Assembly: GCF_000833605.1 (NCBI RefSeq)
Contig: NZ_JXTG01000001.1
Coordinates: 124,001-188,000, forward strand
Direction: 5' to 3'
Length of the DNA stretch: 64,000 bases
DNA from: Anoxybacillus ayderensis
GTDB lineage: Bacteria > Bacillota > Bacilli > Bacillales > Anoxybacillaceae
Part shown: in pieces, positions 51,108 to 60,420 of the stretch
Position numbering within the stretch: the stretch's first letter is position 1
How the letters are laid out: the number at the start of each line of letters is the position of its first letter
The notes under the pieces: model-generated
What the model was told of the DNA's origin: nothing
Seen by the model: the letters and a program-made list of their open reading frames with translations, nothing else
The model's database searches: none
Program-made: the position numbers and the translations under genes

Positions 51108-51764
51108 ATGATTAAAATTGCGCCATCGATTTTATCTGCAAATTTCGCCAAACTTGGCGAAGAAATTGTAGACGTAGAACGGGGAGGAGCGGATTACATT
51201 CATGTCGATGTGATGGACGGTCATTTCGTTCCGAACATTACCATCGGCCCACTAATCGTGGAAGCGATTCGTCCGGTGACGACACTCCCGCTTGACGTTC
51301 ACTTAATGATTGAACAACCAGATCGTTATATTCCGACGTTTGCGAAAGCGGGGGCAGATTATTTGACGGTGCATGTCGAAGCTTGCCCGCATTTACACCG
51401 CACGATTCATTTAATAAAAGAACACGGTGTGAAAGCGGGGGTGGCGCTAAACCCACATACGCCGATAGCGATGATTGAACACATCATAGAAGATATCGAC
51501 TTAGTTTTATTTATGACGGTCAATCCAGGCTTTGGCGGACAATCGTTTATCCCAGCTGTGCTACCAAAAATTCGTGCGTTTTCGACACTCGTTCGCGAAC
51601 GAGGACTTTCCGTTGAAATTGAAGTAGACGGTGGCATTCACGCTGAAACCGCAAAGCTTTGTGTACAAGCCGGAGCGAACGTTCTCGTGGCGGGATCAGC
51701 CATTTATAATCAAGCTGATCGCGCTCAAGCGATTCGCGCCATTCGTGAGGGTGTGTCATCTTGA
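51108..51764 (+). CDS. rpe: Ribulose-5-phosphate 3-epimerase
   Basis: Interconverts ribulose 5-phosphate and xylulose 5-phosphate in the pentose phosphate pathway. The 218-residue TIM barrel shows APSILSANFAKLGEEI, HVDVMDGHFVPNITIGP, LDVHLMIEQPDRYI, the MTVNPGFGGQSFIP motif and EVDGGIHAETAKLC. ATG 51108 follows GAGGT and gives the B. subtilis-like MIKIAPS; TTG 51102 would overlap the rsgA stop. Confidence 0.95.
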   Translation: MIKIAPSILSANFAKLGEEIVDVERGGADYIHVDVMDGHFVPNITIGPLIVEAIRPVTTLPLDVHLMIEQPDRYIPTFAKAGADYLTVHVEACPHLHRTIHLIKEHGVKAGVALNPHTPIAMIEHIIEDIDLVLFMTVNPGFGGQSFIPAVLPKIRAFSTLVRERGLSVEIEVDGGIHAETAKLCVQAGANVLVAGSAIYNQADRAQAIRAIREGVSS

Positions 51765-51796
51765 CACATCCTTCTTTTATAAAGGGGGGACATCCG

Positions 51797-52435
51797 TTGA
51801 TTATTCATATTGTTGCAGGTGGTCCGACAAACTTTTTGCCACATTTACAGGCGTATGATGGGGAGGACGTATATTGGGTAGGGGTAGATCGAGGGGTGCT
51901 CGCGTTGCTTCATGCCGGCATTATGCCAAAACGGGCGTTCGGAGATTTTGATTCCATCAACGAACAAGAGTTACAACAATTAAAAATGAAATTACCGCAT
52001 ATCGATATATGGCCGGCGGAAAAAGATCAAACCGATACAGACATTGCACTTGAGTGGGCGCTTGAACAACAAGCGACAAAAATTCGTTTGTTTGGAGCGA
52101 CAGGCGGCCGACTTGATCATTTATTCGGAAACGTTCAGCTTTTGTTTAAAGGAAAAGATGGGCAAATTGAGTTAATTGATCGTCAAAATGTTGTGACGCT
52201 ATATCGCAACGGGGAGCATATCGTTGAAAAACGAGATGAATACACGTATATTTCATTTATTCCTTTGACTCCAATTCGCGCCTTAACGCTTCGTGGATTT
52301 AAGTATCCGCTCGATGCATGCGATGTGCCGCTCGGATCAACATTATGCGTAAGCAACGAACTCATCCATCATTTTGGTACTTTTTCATTCGCTGAAGGCA
52401 TATTAATGATGATAAGAAGCAAGGATGAAAAATAA
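51797..52435 (+). CDS. thiN: Thiamine pyrophosphokinase
   Basis: Converts thiamine to thiamine diphosphate using ATP (YloS/ThiN). The 212-residue protein has an N-terminal catalytic domain with VAGGPTNFLPHL, FGDFDSINEQE, the aspartate-rich EKDQTDTDIALEWAL and GATGGRLDHLFGNVQLL, and a C-terminal thiamine-binding beta domain. The start is TTG 51797 after AAAGGGGGG; the reading to 51761 overlaps rpe. spoVM follows after 74 nt. Confidence 0.93.
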   Translation: MIIHIVAGGPTNFLPHLQAYDGEDVYWVGVDRGVLALLHAGIMPKRAFGDFDSINEQELQQLKMKLPHIDIWPAEKDQTDTDIALEWALEQQATKIRLFGATGGRLDHLFGNVQLLFKGKDGQIELIDRQNVVTLYRNGEHIVEKRDEYTYISFIPLTPIRALTLRGFKYPLDACDVPLGSTLCVSNELIHHFGTFSFAEGILMMIRSKDEK

Positions 52436-52509
52436 ACGCTTCGAGGTACGATTTGTGCGGAGATGAATATATTAGTGGAAGAGTGTGCACAGTAGGGGAG
52501 GGAATGATC

Positions 52510-52590
52510 GTGAAATTTTATACGATTAAGTTGCCGAAGTTTTTAGGTGGAATTGTTCGGGCGATGTTGAATTCATTTAAAAAAGGATAA
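52510..52590 (+). CDS. spoVM: SpoVM, curvature-sensing spore coat anchor peptide
   Basis: A 26-residue amphipathic peptide that recognises the convex forespore membrane and anchors SpoIVA. The sequence KFYTIKLPKFLGGIVRAML matches B. subtilis SpoVM, with only a few substitutions in the last residues (NSFKKG here). GTG 52510 is 7 nt after GGGGAGGG (52495-52502); the ATG at 52504 lies in the same frame but is too close and would add two residues. Too short for most gene finders. A terminator follows at once. Confidence 0.95.
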   Translation: MKFYTIKLPKFLGGIVRAMLNSFKKG

Positions 52591-52616
52591 AAGCACCAAA
52601 TGATTGGTGCTTTTTT
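52591..52616. terminator. bidirectional terminator between spoVM and rpmB
   Basis: AAGCACCAA (52591-52599) pairs with TTGGTGCTT (52604-52612) and runs into a T stretch on the plus strand and an A-rich (T on minus) stretch upstream. It serves spoVM and the convergent rpmB. Confidence 0.85.
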
Positions 52617-52619
52617 CTA

Positions 52620-52805
52620 TTACACACGTTCTACTTTTCCGGATTTTAATGCGCGAGCAGAAACCCAAACGCGCTTTGGTTTTCCGTCAACTAAAATGCG
52701 AACTTTTTGAAGGTTTGCTTTCCATGTGCGGCGGCTCGCATTCATTGCATGAGAACGAGCGTTTCCGAAAGACTTTTTCTTACCAGTCACAAAGCATTTT
52801 GCCAT
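52620..52805 (-). CDS. rpmB: 50S ribosomal protein L28
   Basis: A 61-residue L28 with the conserved [15 protein letters not shown] and [30 protein letters not shown] blocks. The N terminus has a single cysteine (MAKCFVTG), so the zinc-binding Cys pairs of the C+ form are missing. The start at 52805 is preceded by GAGGAGGG on the minus strand; the frame extends eight codons further without support. Convergent with spoVM and divergent from yloU, the standard arrangement. Confidence 0.96.
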   Translation of the reverse strand: MAKCFVTGKKKSFGNARSHAMNASRRTWKANLQKVRILVDGKPKRVWVSARALKSGKVERV

Positions 52806-52853
52806 TTTGTTTCCCTCCTCACTTGCCAAACTACGTGCTCAAAACACTACTAT

Positions 52854-52882
52854 AATTTATCATACATAAAAACGGATTGCAA
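52854..52882 (-). promoter_or_regulatory. candidate SigA promoter of rpmB
   Basis: On the minus strand TTGCAA (52882-52877) and TAAATT (52859-52854) are 17 bp apart, 49 nt before the rpmB start. Two mismatches in the -10; tentative. Confidence 0.5.
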
Positions 52883-52914
52883 TACTTCTGACATACTCTT
52901 TCAAGAAAATAACC

Positions 52915-52989
52915 TTGACATCTGTTTTCTGTTTCAGGTAAATATACTATGGGGAGAAGCTTTCAAAAATAAGCCGAGTATAGTACAAT
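52915..52989 (+). promoter_or_regulatory. candidate promoters of yloU-fakA
   Basis: TTGACA (52915-52920) is perfect. A -10 could be GTAAAT (52938-52943, 17-bp spacer) or TATACT (52943-52948, 22-bp spacer). A second candidate is TTTCAA (52961-52966) with TACAAT (52984-52989), spacer 17. The region 52806-53025 has no gene. Confidence 0.5.
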
Positions 52990-53025
52990 GGCGTTAGCTA
53001 CCTAATCAGAAAGGGGACTTGAGCG

Positions 53026-53388
53026 ATGTCCATTGAATTACAAACGAAATACGGTCGTGTTGAAATTAGTAACGATGTCATTGCAGCGATTGCTGGAGGA
53101 GCGGCAGTCGATTGTTATGGGATTGTCGGCATGGCATCAAAAAATCAATTAAAAGACGGCATTGCTGAAATTTTACGTCGTGAAAATTTCGCCAAAGGAA
53201 TTGTTGTCCGTCAAGAGAACGATGAAGTGCACATTGATTTATACGTCATCGTTAGCTACGGTACGAAAATTTCTGAAGTGGCCCATAACGTACAAACGAA
53301 AGTGAAGTATACGTTAGATCAAACGTTAGGTTTATCTGTTCAGTCAATCAACATCTATGTTCAAGGGGTTCGTGTGACGAATCCGTAG
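53026..53388 (+). CDS. yloU: YloU, Asp23/Gls24-family protein
   Basis: A 120-residue Asp23/Gls24 (alkaline shock) family protein with the typical GRVEISNDVIAAIAGGAAVDCYGIVGMASK start and VHIDLYVIVSYGTKISEVAHNVQTKV and the C-terminal INIYVQGV blocks. The molecular function is unclear. It is placed directly before fakA, overlapping the longest reading of that gene, as in other Bacilli. ATG 53026 follows AAAGGGGAC. Confidence 0.9.
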   Translation: MSIELQTKYGRVEISNDVIAAIAGGAAVDCYGIVGMASKNQLKDGIAEILRRENFAKGIVVRQENDEVHIDLYVIVSYGTKISEVAHNVQTKVKYTLDQTLGLSVQSINIYVQGVRVTNP

Positions 53389-53405
53389 TGAGGAGGAACA
53401 AGTCT

Positions 53406-55064
53406 GTGGGAGTGACAACATTAGATGGAAAGCGCTTTGCACAAATGATATTGCAAGGCGCGACACATTTAGCGAACAATGCAAAAACAGTAGACGCATT
53501 AAACGTCTTTCCTGTGCCAGATGGGGATACAGGGACAAACATGAACTTGTCGATGACGTCTGGTGCGAAAGAAGTGAAAAATCACGTATCTGACCATATT
53601 GGAAAAGTGGCGAGCGCATTAGCGAAAGGACTACTAATGGGAGCACGCGGAAACTCAGGCGTTATTTTATCGCAACTATTCCGCGGATTTGCGAAAGCGA
53701 TTGAACAAAAAAATGAAATTAATAGCAAAGAGTTTGCTGCCGCGCTTGAAGCGGGCGTACAAACGGCATATAAAGCCGTGATGAAGCCCGTTGAAGGAAC
53801 GATTTTAACCGTCGCCAAAGATGCGGCGAAACGCGCTGTTACTGTTGCGAAAAAAGAAACAGACATTATCGTCGTCATGACGGAAGTATTAAAAGAAGCG
53901 AAAGCATCGCTAAAGCGGACGCCAGATTTACTTCCTGTATTAAAAGAAGTAGGTGTTGTGGATAGCGGTGGACAAGGTCTTGTGTTTGTATACGAAGGAT
54001 TTTTAGCGGCATTAAAAGGGGAAACGATTGCGGAATCGGAAGTGTTGTCGATGGAACAACTCGTCCGTACTGAACATCATCGCAACGTGCAAAGTCATTT
54101 GAGCGCAGATGACATTGAGTTTGGATATTGTACAGAATTTATGGTGAAATTTGAGCAAGAAAAAGTAGCGAAACATCCGTTTCAAGAAGAAACGTTTCGC
54201 CAAGATTTAAGCCGCTTCGGTGATTCACTTCTTGTCATCGCAGACGATGAATTAGTAAAAGTGCACATTCATGCAGAACAGCCGGGAGAAGTGCTCACAT
54301 ATGCGCAACGTTACGGAAGTTTAATTAACATTAAAATCGAAAACATGCGCGAACAGCATGCGAATATTGTCCATGAAAACATGCCGCAACCGAAAAAGCA
54401 AGAACGTCTCCCATACGGCATCGTTACGGTAGCGATGGGGGATGGCATTGCTGAATTGTTTAAAAGCATCGGCGCTCATGCGGTCATTGAAGGTGGACAA
54501 ACGATGAATCCGAGCACGGAAGACATCGTGAAGGCGATTGAAGAAGTGAATGCCCAAACGGTATTTGTTTTGCCAAATAATAAAAATATTATTTTAGCAG
54601 CTCAACAAGCCGCTTCTGTCGCTTCGTGTGATGTTGTCGTCATTCCGTCCAAAACGGTGCCACAAGGAATGACTGCGTTGCTTTCATTTAATCCTTCCGC
54701 AACAAAAGAAGAAAACGAACAAGCGATGACAGAGGCGCTTCATCGTGTAAAAACGGGTCAAGTGACGTTTGCTGTTCGCGATACAAATATTGACGGTGTC
54801 GAAATTGCGAAAGACGATTATATGGGCATTGCGGACGGGAAAATTGTTGTCTCTCACAAAGAGCTCATGCATGTCATTGAAACGTTACTTTCCCATATCA
54901 TTAGCGAAGAAGATGAAATCGTCACCATTCTTTCTGGTGAAGATGCGACGGATGAACAAACCGCACATGTCGTTCAATGGATTGAAAAGCAATTCCCGGA
55001 CGTTGAAGTAGAAACACATCACGGCGGACAACCGTTATATCCGTTTATTTTTGCGATTGAATAA
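53406..55064 (+). CDS. fakA: FakA (YloV), fatty acid kinase ATP-binding subunit
   Basis: Phosphorylates fatty acids bound by FakB proteins, feeding exogenous fatty acids into PlsX/PlsY phospholipid synthesis. The 552-residue chain has an N-terminal DhaL/DAK2 nucleotide-binding domain (about 1-205) with DALNVFPVPDGDTGTNM and MGARGNSGVILSQLFRG, a central linker domain, and a C-terminal DegV-like domain (PYGIVTVAMGDGIAELFKSIGA, VFVLPNNKNI). GTG 53406 is 9 nt after AGGAGG (53391-53396); the open frame to 53388 starts within the yloU stop. No FakB gene lies in the window. Confidence 0.94.
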   Translation: MGVTTLDGKRFAQMILQGATHLANNAKTVDALNVFPVPDGDTGTNMNLSMTSGAKEVKNHVSDHIGKVASALAKGLLMGARGNSGVILSQLFRGFAKAIEQKNEINSKEFAAALEAGVQTAYKAVMKPVEGTILTVAKDAAKRAVTVAKKETDIIVVMTEVLKEAKASLKRTPDLLPVLKEVGVVDSGGQGLVFVYEGFLAALKGETIAESEVLSMEQLVRTEHHRNVQSHLSADDIEFGYCTEFMVKFEQEKVAKHPFQEETFRQDLSRFGDSLLVIADDELVKVHIHAEQPGEVLTYAQRYGSLINIKIENMREQHANIVHENMPQPKKQERLPYGIVTVAMGDGIAELFKSIGAHAVIEGGQTMNPSTEDIVKAIEEVNAQTVFVLPNNKNIILAAQQAASVASCDVVVIPSKTVPQGMTALLSFNPSATKEENEQAMTEALHRVKTGQVTFAVRDTNIDGVEIAKDDYMGIADGKIVVSHKELMHVIETLLSHIISEEDEIVTILSGEDATDEQTAHVVQWIEKQFPDVEVETHHGGQPLYPFIFAIE

Positions 55065-55091
55065 AGCGTATTGTTGTAATTCACATACGAT

Positions 55092-55119
55092 AAAGAAGGG
55101 GAACGTTCCCCTTCTTTTT
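55092..55119 (+). terminator. terminator after fakA
   Basis: AAGAAGGGGAA (55092-55102) pairs perfectly with TTCCCCTTCTT (55105-55115) around CG, followed by T residues. Strong intrinsic terminator. Confidence 0.92.
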
Positions 55120-55148
55120 CATGAAGATGACAAGGGGGAGAACAAAGC

Positions 55149-55811
55149 GTGAAATATCGGAGTGTATTTGACATCATTGGCCCGATTATGATTGGCCCGT
55201 CGAGTTCGCATACAGCTGGGGCGGTGCGCATTGGCAAAGTCGCGCGCAACTTATTCGGAAGAAAGCCAGCATGGGCGGACATTTTCTTTTACGGTTCATT
55301 CGCTGAGACGTACAAAGGACACGGAACAGATGTCGCCATCGTCGGCGGGTTATTAAACTTTGATACGTTTGATGAACGAATGAAAACATCGTTACACATC
55401 GCCAAACAAGAAGGGATCCGCATTACGTTTCATGAAGAAGAAGCGATTCCGCCTCATCCAAATACGGCAAAAATTCGCATCGGCGATGAAAAAGGGGAGC
55501 TCGAGCTTGTCGGCATTTCTATTGGCGGTGGAAAAATTGAAATCATCGAGCTGAACGGCTTTGAGCTTAAGCTTTCTGGCCATCACCCTGCACTTTTAAT
55601 TATGCATAACGATCGTTACGGGGCGATTGCAGGCGTTGCGAACGTATTAGCGAAATACGCCATCAATATCGGCCATATGGAAGTATCGCGGAAAGAAAAA
55701 GGAAAACAAGCGCTTATGACAATTGAAGTAGATCAAAATATTGATGATGCGATTGTGGAGCAATTAAAAACGTTGCCACATATTATTGACGTAACAAAAA
55801 TTGTGGAGTAA
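55149..55811 (+). CDS. sdaAB: L-serine deaminase, beta subunit
   Basis: One half of the iron-sulfur L-serine dehydratase making pyruvate and ammonia. The 220-residue subunit has the serine dehydratase beta domain (IIGPIMIGPSSSHTAGAVRIG, FYGSFAETYKGHGTD) and a C-terminal ACT domain (about 145-220, DRYGAIAGVANVLAKYAINI). The start is GTG 55149 after AAGGGGGAG. The alpha subunit follows after 23 nt. Confidence 0.95.
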   Translation: MKYRSVFDIIGPIMIGPSSSHTAGAVRIGKVARNLFGRKPAWADIFFYGSFAETYKGHGTDVAIVGGLLNFDTFDERMKTSLHIAKQEGIRITFHEEEAIPPHPNTAKIRIGDEKGELELVGISIGGGKIEIIELNGFELKLSGHHPALLIMHNDRYGAIAGVANVLAKYAINIGHMEVSRKEKGKQALMTIEVDQNIDDAIVEQLKTLPHIIDVTKIVE

Positions 55812-55834
55812 AGCGGCGCAAAGGGGAGACAACG

Positions 55835-56722
55835 ATGTTTCGAAATGTAGCAGAACTTGTGGAACGAGCAGAACGCGAACAAATAAAAATTGCAGAAGTG
55901 ATGATTCGTCAAGAAATGGAAGTGACCGAGCGTAGCCGAGAGGATATTGTGGCGCAAATGGAGAAAAACTTACAAGTGATGGAACAAGCCGTTATGCGCG
56001 GATTAGCGGGCGTTCGCTCTCATTCTGGGTTAACAGGTGGCGATGCGACACGCTTACAACAATATATTGCGCGTGGGCAATTTTTATCAGGGGAAACGAT
56101 TTTAGATGCCGTCAGCAAGGCGATGGCAACGAACGAAGTGAACGCGGCGATGGGGATGATTTGCGCGACACCAACAGCAGGATCAGCTGGTGTCGTCCCA
56201 GGCACATTATTTGCGGTGAAAGAAAAACTGCAACCGACGCGCGAACAAATGGTTGAATTTTTATTTACAGCTGGCGCATTCGGGTTTGTAGTCGCAAACA
56301 ATGCCTCCATTTCTGGTGCGGCAGGCGGTTGCCAAGCAGAAGTTGGATCAGCGGCAGGCATGGCAGCAGCAGCGCTCGTCGAGATGGCTGGTGGCACGCC
56401 GAGACAAGCGGCGGAGGCGATGGCTATCGCTTTAAAAAATATGCTCGGACTCGTCTGTGATCCGGTCGCAGGTTTAGTTGAGGTACCGTGTGTAAAACGA
56501 AACGCGATCGGAGCGGCCAATGCGATGATTGCTGCCGATATGGCGCTTGCTGGCATACAAAGCCGCATTCCGTGCGATGAGGTCATTGAAGCGATGTTTC
56601 GCATCGGTCAAACAATGCCGATTGCATTAAAAGAAACAGCACAAGGAGGGTTAGCGGCCACGCCGACTGCGCGCAAATTAGAAGCGCGCATTTTCGGTAA
56701 GCCGAATGAGAAACGTGAGTGA
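55835..56722 (+). CDS. sdaAA: L-serine deaminase, alpha subunit
   Basis: Catalytic iron-sulfur subunit, 295 residues. HSGLTGGDATRLQQY, GMICATPTAGSAGVVPG, ISGAAGGCQAEVGSAAGMAAAALVEMAGG and LVCDPVAGLVEVPCVKRN contain the conserved cysteines that bind the [4Fe-4S] cluster, all intact. ATG 55835 follows AAAGGGGAG. The 3' end overlaps recG by 17 nt, so recG may depend on translation coupling. Confidence 0.95.
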   Translation: MFRNVAELVERAEREQIKIAEVMIRQEMEVTERSREDIVAQMEKNLQVMEQAVMRGLAGVRSHSGLTGGDATRLQQYIARGQFLSGETILDAVSKAMATNEVNAAMGMICATPTAGSAGVVPGTLFAVKEKLQPTREQMVEFLFTAGAFGFVVANNASISGAAGGCQAEVGSAAGMAAAALVEMAGGTPRQAAEAMAIALKNMLGLVCDPVAGLVEVPCVKRNAIGAANAMIAADMALAGIQSRIPCDEVIEAMFRIGQTMPIALKETAQGGLAATPTARKLEARIFGKPNEKRE

Positions 56723-58763
56723 CGTATTACCACAACCAGTCACAGCGATTAAAGGAATTGGAGAAGAAACAGCCATAGCGCTTCATGACATGGGAATTGA
56801 TACGATTGAACAACTGTTGTATCACTTCCCTTTTCGTTATGAAGATTATCGCATATGTGCATTAGAAGAAGCAAAGCATGATGAAAAAATAACGATTGTC
56901 GGCAAAGTGTACAGCGAGCCTACCGTTACGTATTATCAACGCAAAAAGTCGCGATTAACGTTTCGTGTGCTTGTGGATCGTTTTTTAGTGACGGCTATTT
57001 GCTTTAACCAACCTTATTTAAAAAAGAAACTAGCTTTGCACGAAACGGTGACGATGACAGGAAAGTGGGATAAACATCGTCAAACAATTACGGTGCAACA
57101 GCTTCATATCGGTGAAATAAAACAAAAAAAGGAAATTGAACCGGTCTATTCGACGCGAGGAGACTTAACGGTGAAAGGGATGCGCCGTTTTATAGCGCTC
57201 GCGTTACAACAATACGGCGATGCGATTGTCGACCCGTTGCCTTGCGAATTGTTGCAAACATATCGGCTCGTATCGAAACGTGACGCGATACGAGCGATTC
57301 ATATGCCGCTTTCGCATGAGCAGCTGAAACAAGCGCGACGGCGGCTCGTTTATGAAGAATTTTTACTTTTTCAATTAAAAATGCAAGCGTTAAAAAAATA
57401 TCGCCGTGAACAGTCACCGGGCATTGCACATCGCTTTTCAGATGAACAGCTTCAAACGTTTATTCAGTCGCTTCCATTTCCGCTCACGAACGCACAACAG
57501 CGGGTTGTCCGTGAAATTGTTCAAGATTTAAAGTCGCCATATCGGATGAATCGGCTATTACAAGGTGATGTCGGGTCAGGAAAAACCGTCGTTGCGGCTA
57601 TTGTATTGTATGCAGTATATGTTTCCGGATATCAAGGGGCATTAATGGTGCCGACCGAAATTTTAGCCGAACAGCACGCCGAATCGCTCCGTGCGCTCCT
57701 TGAACCGATGGGCATTCGCGTCGAGCTATTGACGAGTTCTGTGAAAGGAAAAAGGCGAAAACAGTTACTTGAACAATTGGCAGCGGGAGACGTTCATGTT
57801 GTTGTTGGGACACATGCGCTCATTCAAGATGACGTCAATTTTGCTCAGCTTGGAGTAGTCATTACAGACGAGCAACATCGTTTCGGTGTCGAACAACGGC
57901 GCATTTTACGTGAAAAAGGGCAATCGCCCGATGTGTTGTTTATGACGGCAACACCGATTCCGCGCACTCTTGCGATTACTGCGTTTGGAGAAATGGACGT
58001 TTCCGTCATTGATGAGATGCCGAAAGGAAGAAAAAAAATCGAAACGTATTGGGTCAAGCACGACATGCTTGAGCGCGTCTTTCAGTTTATCGCCAAACAA
58101 GTTGAGGCAGGACATCAAGCATACGTGATTTGTCCGCTCATTGAAGAGTCGGAAAAGCTTGATGTTCAAAACGCAATCGACGTTCATGCGATGTTAACGC
58201 ACTATTATAAAGGGCGGTATCGCATCGGATTGATGCACGGCCGTTTATCTTCAGAAGAAAAAGAAGAAGTGATGCGTGCATTTAGTGTAAATGATATTCA
58301 TATTTTAGTATCTACAACTGTTGTGGAAGTTGGGGTAAACGTCCCGAACGCGACGGTCATGGTCATTTACGATGCTGATCGATTCGGCCTTGCCCAGCTC
58401 CATCAGTTGCGCGGGCGAGTGGGGCGCGGACAAGCTCAATCGTATTGTATTTTAGTTGCCGATCCAAAGTCGGAAACGGGAAAAGAGCGCATGCGCATTA
58501 TGACGGAAACGAACGACGGATTTGTGTTGTCTGAAAAAGATTTAGAACTGCGCGGGCCGGGCGACTTTTTTGGCACGAAACAAAGCGGCATGCCTGAGTT
58601 TCGTCTCGGCGATCTCGTCCACGACTATCGCATTTTAGAAGTGGCACGACAAGATGCAGCCCGCCTCATCGATTCCCCTGCCTTTTGGCGGGAAGAAAAA
58701 TACGCTCTTCTTCGTGAACATTTACAGCAATCAGGCATTTTAAGCGGTGAAAAATTAGATTAA
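56706..58763 (+). CDS. recG: ATP-dependent DNA helicase RecG
   Basis: Branch-migrates stalled forks and Holliday junctions. The 685-residue protein has an N-terminal wedge/OB domain (about 60-160, KITIVGKVYSEPTVTYY), then superfamily 2 motifs: Walker A LLQGDVGSGKTVVAA, DEQHRFGVEQR box, TATPIPRTLAIT, and HQLRGRVGRG. The C-terminal motif FFGTKQSGMPEFRLGDL is typical. The ATG at 56706 overlaps sdaAA by 17 nt and has no strong ribosome binding site; GTG 56715 is an alternative. The N terminus is slightly longer than in B. subtilis. Confidence 0.95.
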   Translation: MRNVSDVLPQPVTAIKGIGEETAIALHDMGIDTIEQLLYHFPFRYEDYRICALEEAKHDEKITIVGKVYSEPTVTYYQRKKSRLTFRVLVDRFLVTAICFNQPYLKKKLALHETVTMTGKWDKHRQTITVQQLHIGEIKQKKEIEPVYSTRGDLTVKGMRRFIALALQQYGDAIVDPLPCELLQTYRLVSKRDAIRAIHMPLSHEQLKQARRRLVYEEFLLFQLKMQALKKYRREQSPGIAHRFSDEQLQTFIQSLPFPLTNAQQRVVREIVQDLKSPYRMNRLLQGDVGSGKTVVAAIVLYAVYVSGYQGALMVPTEILAEQHAESLRALLEPMGIRVELLTSSVKGKRRKQLLEQLAAGDVHVVVGTHALIQDDVNFAQLGVVITDEQHRFGVEQRRILREKGQSPDVLFMTATPIPRTLAITAFGEMDVSVIDEMPKGRKKIETYWVKHDMLERVFQFIAKQVEAGHQAYVICPLIEESEKLDVQNAIDVHAMLTHYYKGRYRIGLMHGRLSSEEKEEVMRAFSVNDIHILVSTTVVEVGVNVPNATVMVIYDADRFGLAQLHQLRGRVGRGQAQSYCILVADPKSETGKERMRIMTETNDGFVLSEKDLELRGPGDFFGTKQSGMPEFRLGDLVHDYRILEVARQDAARLIDSPAFWREEKYALLREHLQQSGILSGEKLD

Positions 58764-58769
58764 AAGTGG

Positions 58770-58820
58770 TTGAAATGTCATCTTGGGTGTTATATACTAC
58801 TATTAGTACCTAGTAATAAT
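58770..58820 (+). promoter_or_regulatory. promoter and FapR operator of the lipid operon
   Basis: TTGAAA (58770-58775) and TATACT (58793-58798) are 17 bp apart. An imperfect dyad, TTAGTACCTAGTAATAA (58802-58818), lies at the expected transcription start and closely matches the known FapR operator TTAGTACCTAGTCTTAA-type sequence. Malonyl-CoA would relieve repression, as in B. subtilis. Confidence 0.85.
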
Positions 58821-58838
58821 TCGGATGGTGGATCGAAA

Positions 58839-59423
58839 ATGAGAAGAAATAAACGAGAACGGCAACGATTACTGCAAGCAACGATCGAAGAAAATCCATT
58901 TATTACAGACGAACAGCTTGCCGAAAAATTTTCAGTCAGCATTCAAACGATCCGCCTCGATCGCCTAGAACTGTCGATTCCGGAGTTGCGCGAGCGCATT
59001 AAACATGTAGCTGAGCGCACATTTGCTGACGAAGTAAAGTCGTTGCCTATTGAAGAAGTGATCGGAGAAATCATTGATATACAGTTAGATGAAAGTGCCA
59101 TTTCAATTTTTGATGTAAAAAAAGAACATGTATTTCAACGAAATCAAATTGCGCGAGGACATCATTTATTCGCACAAGCCAATTCGCTTGCGGTAGCGGT
59201 CATTAACGATGAATTAGCTTTAACGGCAAAAGCACACATTCGTTTTATGCGTCCCGTCAAAGAAGGAGAACGGGTCGTCGCGAAAGCGAAAGTAACAAAC
59301 TTAAATGAAAATGGGCGCACAGTCGTTGAAGTGAATAGCTACGTTGGTCAAGAGCTTGTCTTTCAAGGAGAATTTCACATGTATCGTTCAAATGTTGTCA
59401 AAAAGGATGGAGAAGAAAAATGA
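58839..59423 (+). CDS. fapR: FapR, malonyl-CoA-responsive lipid repressor
   Basis: Represses fatty acid and phospholipid genes until malonyl-CoA binds. The 194-residue protein has an N-terminal DeoR-like helix-turn-helix ([44 protein letters not shown]) and a C-terminal hotdog-fold effector domain with [22 protein letters not shown] and [14 protein letters not shown] 58839 is used; the open frame to 58770 overlaps the promoter. The operator just upstream indicates autoregulation. plsX starts in its stop codon. Confidence 0.96.
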   Translation: MRRNKRERQRLLQATIEENPFITDEQLAEKFSVSIQTIRLDRLELSIPELRERIKHVAERTFADEVKSLPIEEVIGEIIDIQLDESAISIFDVKKEHVFQRNQIARGHHLFAQANSLAVAVINDELALTAKAHIRFMRPVKEGERVVAKAKVTNLNENGRTVVEVNSYVGQELVFQGEFHMYRSNVVKKDGEEK

Positions 59424-60409
59424 AAATCGCAATCGATGCCATGGGAGGCGATCACGCACCAAAAGAAGTCGTGATCGGTGCACAAAAGGCGATTGAGCAT
59501 TTTCACGATATTGAAATTACGCTTGTCGGGAATGAGACGCTCATTCGCCCATACATCACAAACGATGAACGACTATCGATCATTCATACGGAACAAGTAA
59601 TTGAAGCAACAGATGAACCCGTTCGTGCCGTTCGCCGTAAAAAAGAGGCGTCCATGGTATTAATGGCCAATGAAGTGAGCGAAGGGCGCGCTCATGCGTG
59701 CATTTCGGCAGGCAATACAGGAGCTTTAATGGCAGCAGGGCTGTTTATCGTCGGCCGCATAGACGGCATTGATCGTCCTGCCTTAGCTCCGACGTTGCCA
59801 ACGATTGATGGAAAAGGATTTGTGTTGTTAGACGTTGGCGCAAACGTTGATGCCCGCCCAGAACATATAATGCAATATGCGTTGATGGGTGCAGCATATG
59901 CAGAAAAAGTGCGCGGTGTTGCTCGCCCGCGCGTCGGCTTATTAAACGTAGGAACAGAAGATCAAAAAGGAAATGAATTAGCAAAAAAAGCGTTTCAACT
60001 GATCCAAGAGACCCCGCTAAACTTTATCGGCAACGTGGAAGCGCGCGATTTATTAGAAGGAGTAGCTGACGTCGTCGTCACTGACGGATTTACCGGCAAC
60101 GTGGCGTTAAAAACAATCGAAGGAACGGCGATCGCTGTTTTTTCGATGTTAAAATCGGCGCTGACAAGCGGAGTAGTAAGTAAAATAGCGGCGCTTGCTT
60201 TAAAGCCGCAGCTCATGCAATTGAAGAAAAAGATGGATTACGCTGAATACGGTGGGGCAGCGCTGTTCGGTTTACGTGCACCTGTCATTAAAGCGCACGG
60301 TTCATCGGACGCCCACGCTATTTTTCATGCCGTACGCCAAGCGCGTGATATGGTCGCCAACGAAGTCGTACAAACGGTGAAACAATCGATCGCGGAAATT
60401 ACAAAATAA
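59420..60409 (+). CDS. plsX: PlsX, acyl-ACP:phosphate acyltransferase
   Basis: Makes acyl-phosphate from acyl-ACP, the substrate for PlsY, and so links fatty acid and phospholipid synthesis. The 329-residue protein has the family [19 protein letters not shown] start, [30 protein letters not shown] and [15 protein letters not shown]. The amphipathic loop [20 protein letters not shown] probably attaches it to the membrane. ATG 59420 overlaps fapR by 4 nt. Confidence 0.96.
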   Translation: MKIAIDAMGGDHAPKEVVIGAQKAIEHFHDIEITLVGNETLIRPYITNDERLSIIHTEQVIEATDEPVRAVRRKKEASMVLMANEVSEGRAHACISAGNTGALMAAGLFIVGRIDGIDRPALAPTLPTIDGKGFVLLDVGANVDARPEHIMQYALMGAAYAEKVRGVARPRVGLLNVGTEDQKGNELAKKAFQLIQETPLNFIGNVEARDLLEGVADVVVTDGFTGNVALKTIEGTAIAVFSMLKSALTSGVVSKIAALALKPQLMQLKKKMDYAEYGGAALFGLRAPVIKAHGSSDAHAIFHAVRQARDMVANEVVQTVKQSIAEITK

Positions 60410-60420
60410 GAGGTGCTGTG

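Noticed and set aside
52464-52492. SigE-like promoter upstream of spoVM
   Set aside because: GAATATA has a partner at 14 bp with only four of eight -10 matches and would leave almost no leader before the ribosome binding site.
52604-52997. Plus-strand frames opposite rpmB and in the rpmB-yloU gap
   Set aside because: rpmB is unmistakable on the minus strand, and the frames start within a terminator or lack ribosome binding sites.
56020-56604. 194-codon minus-strand frame opposite sdaAA
   Set aside because: Shadow of the Ala/Gly-rich sdaAA coding sequence.
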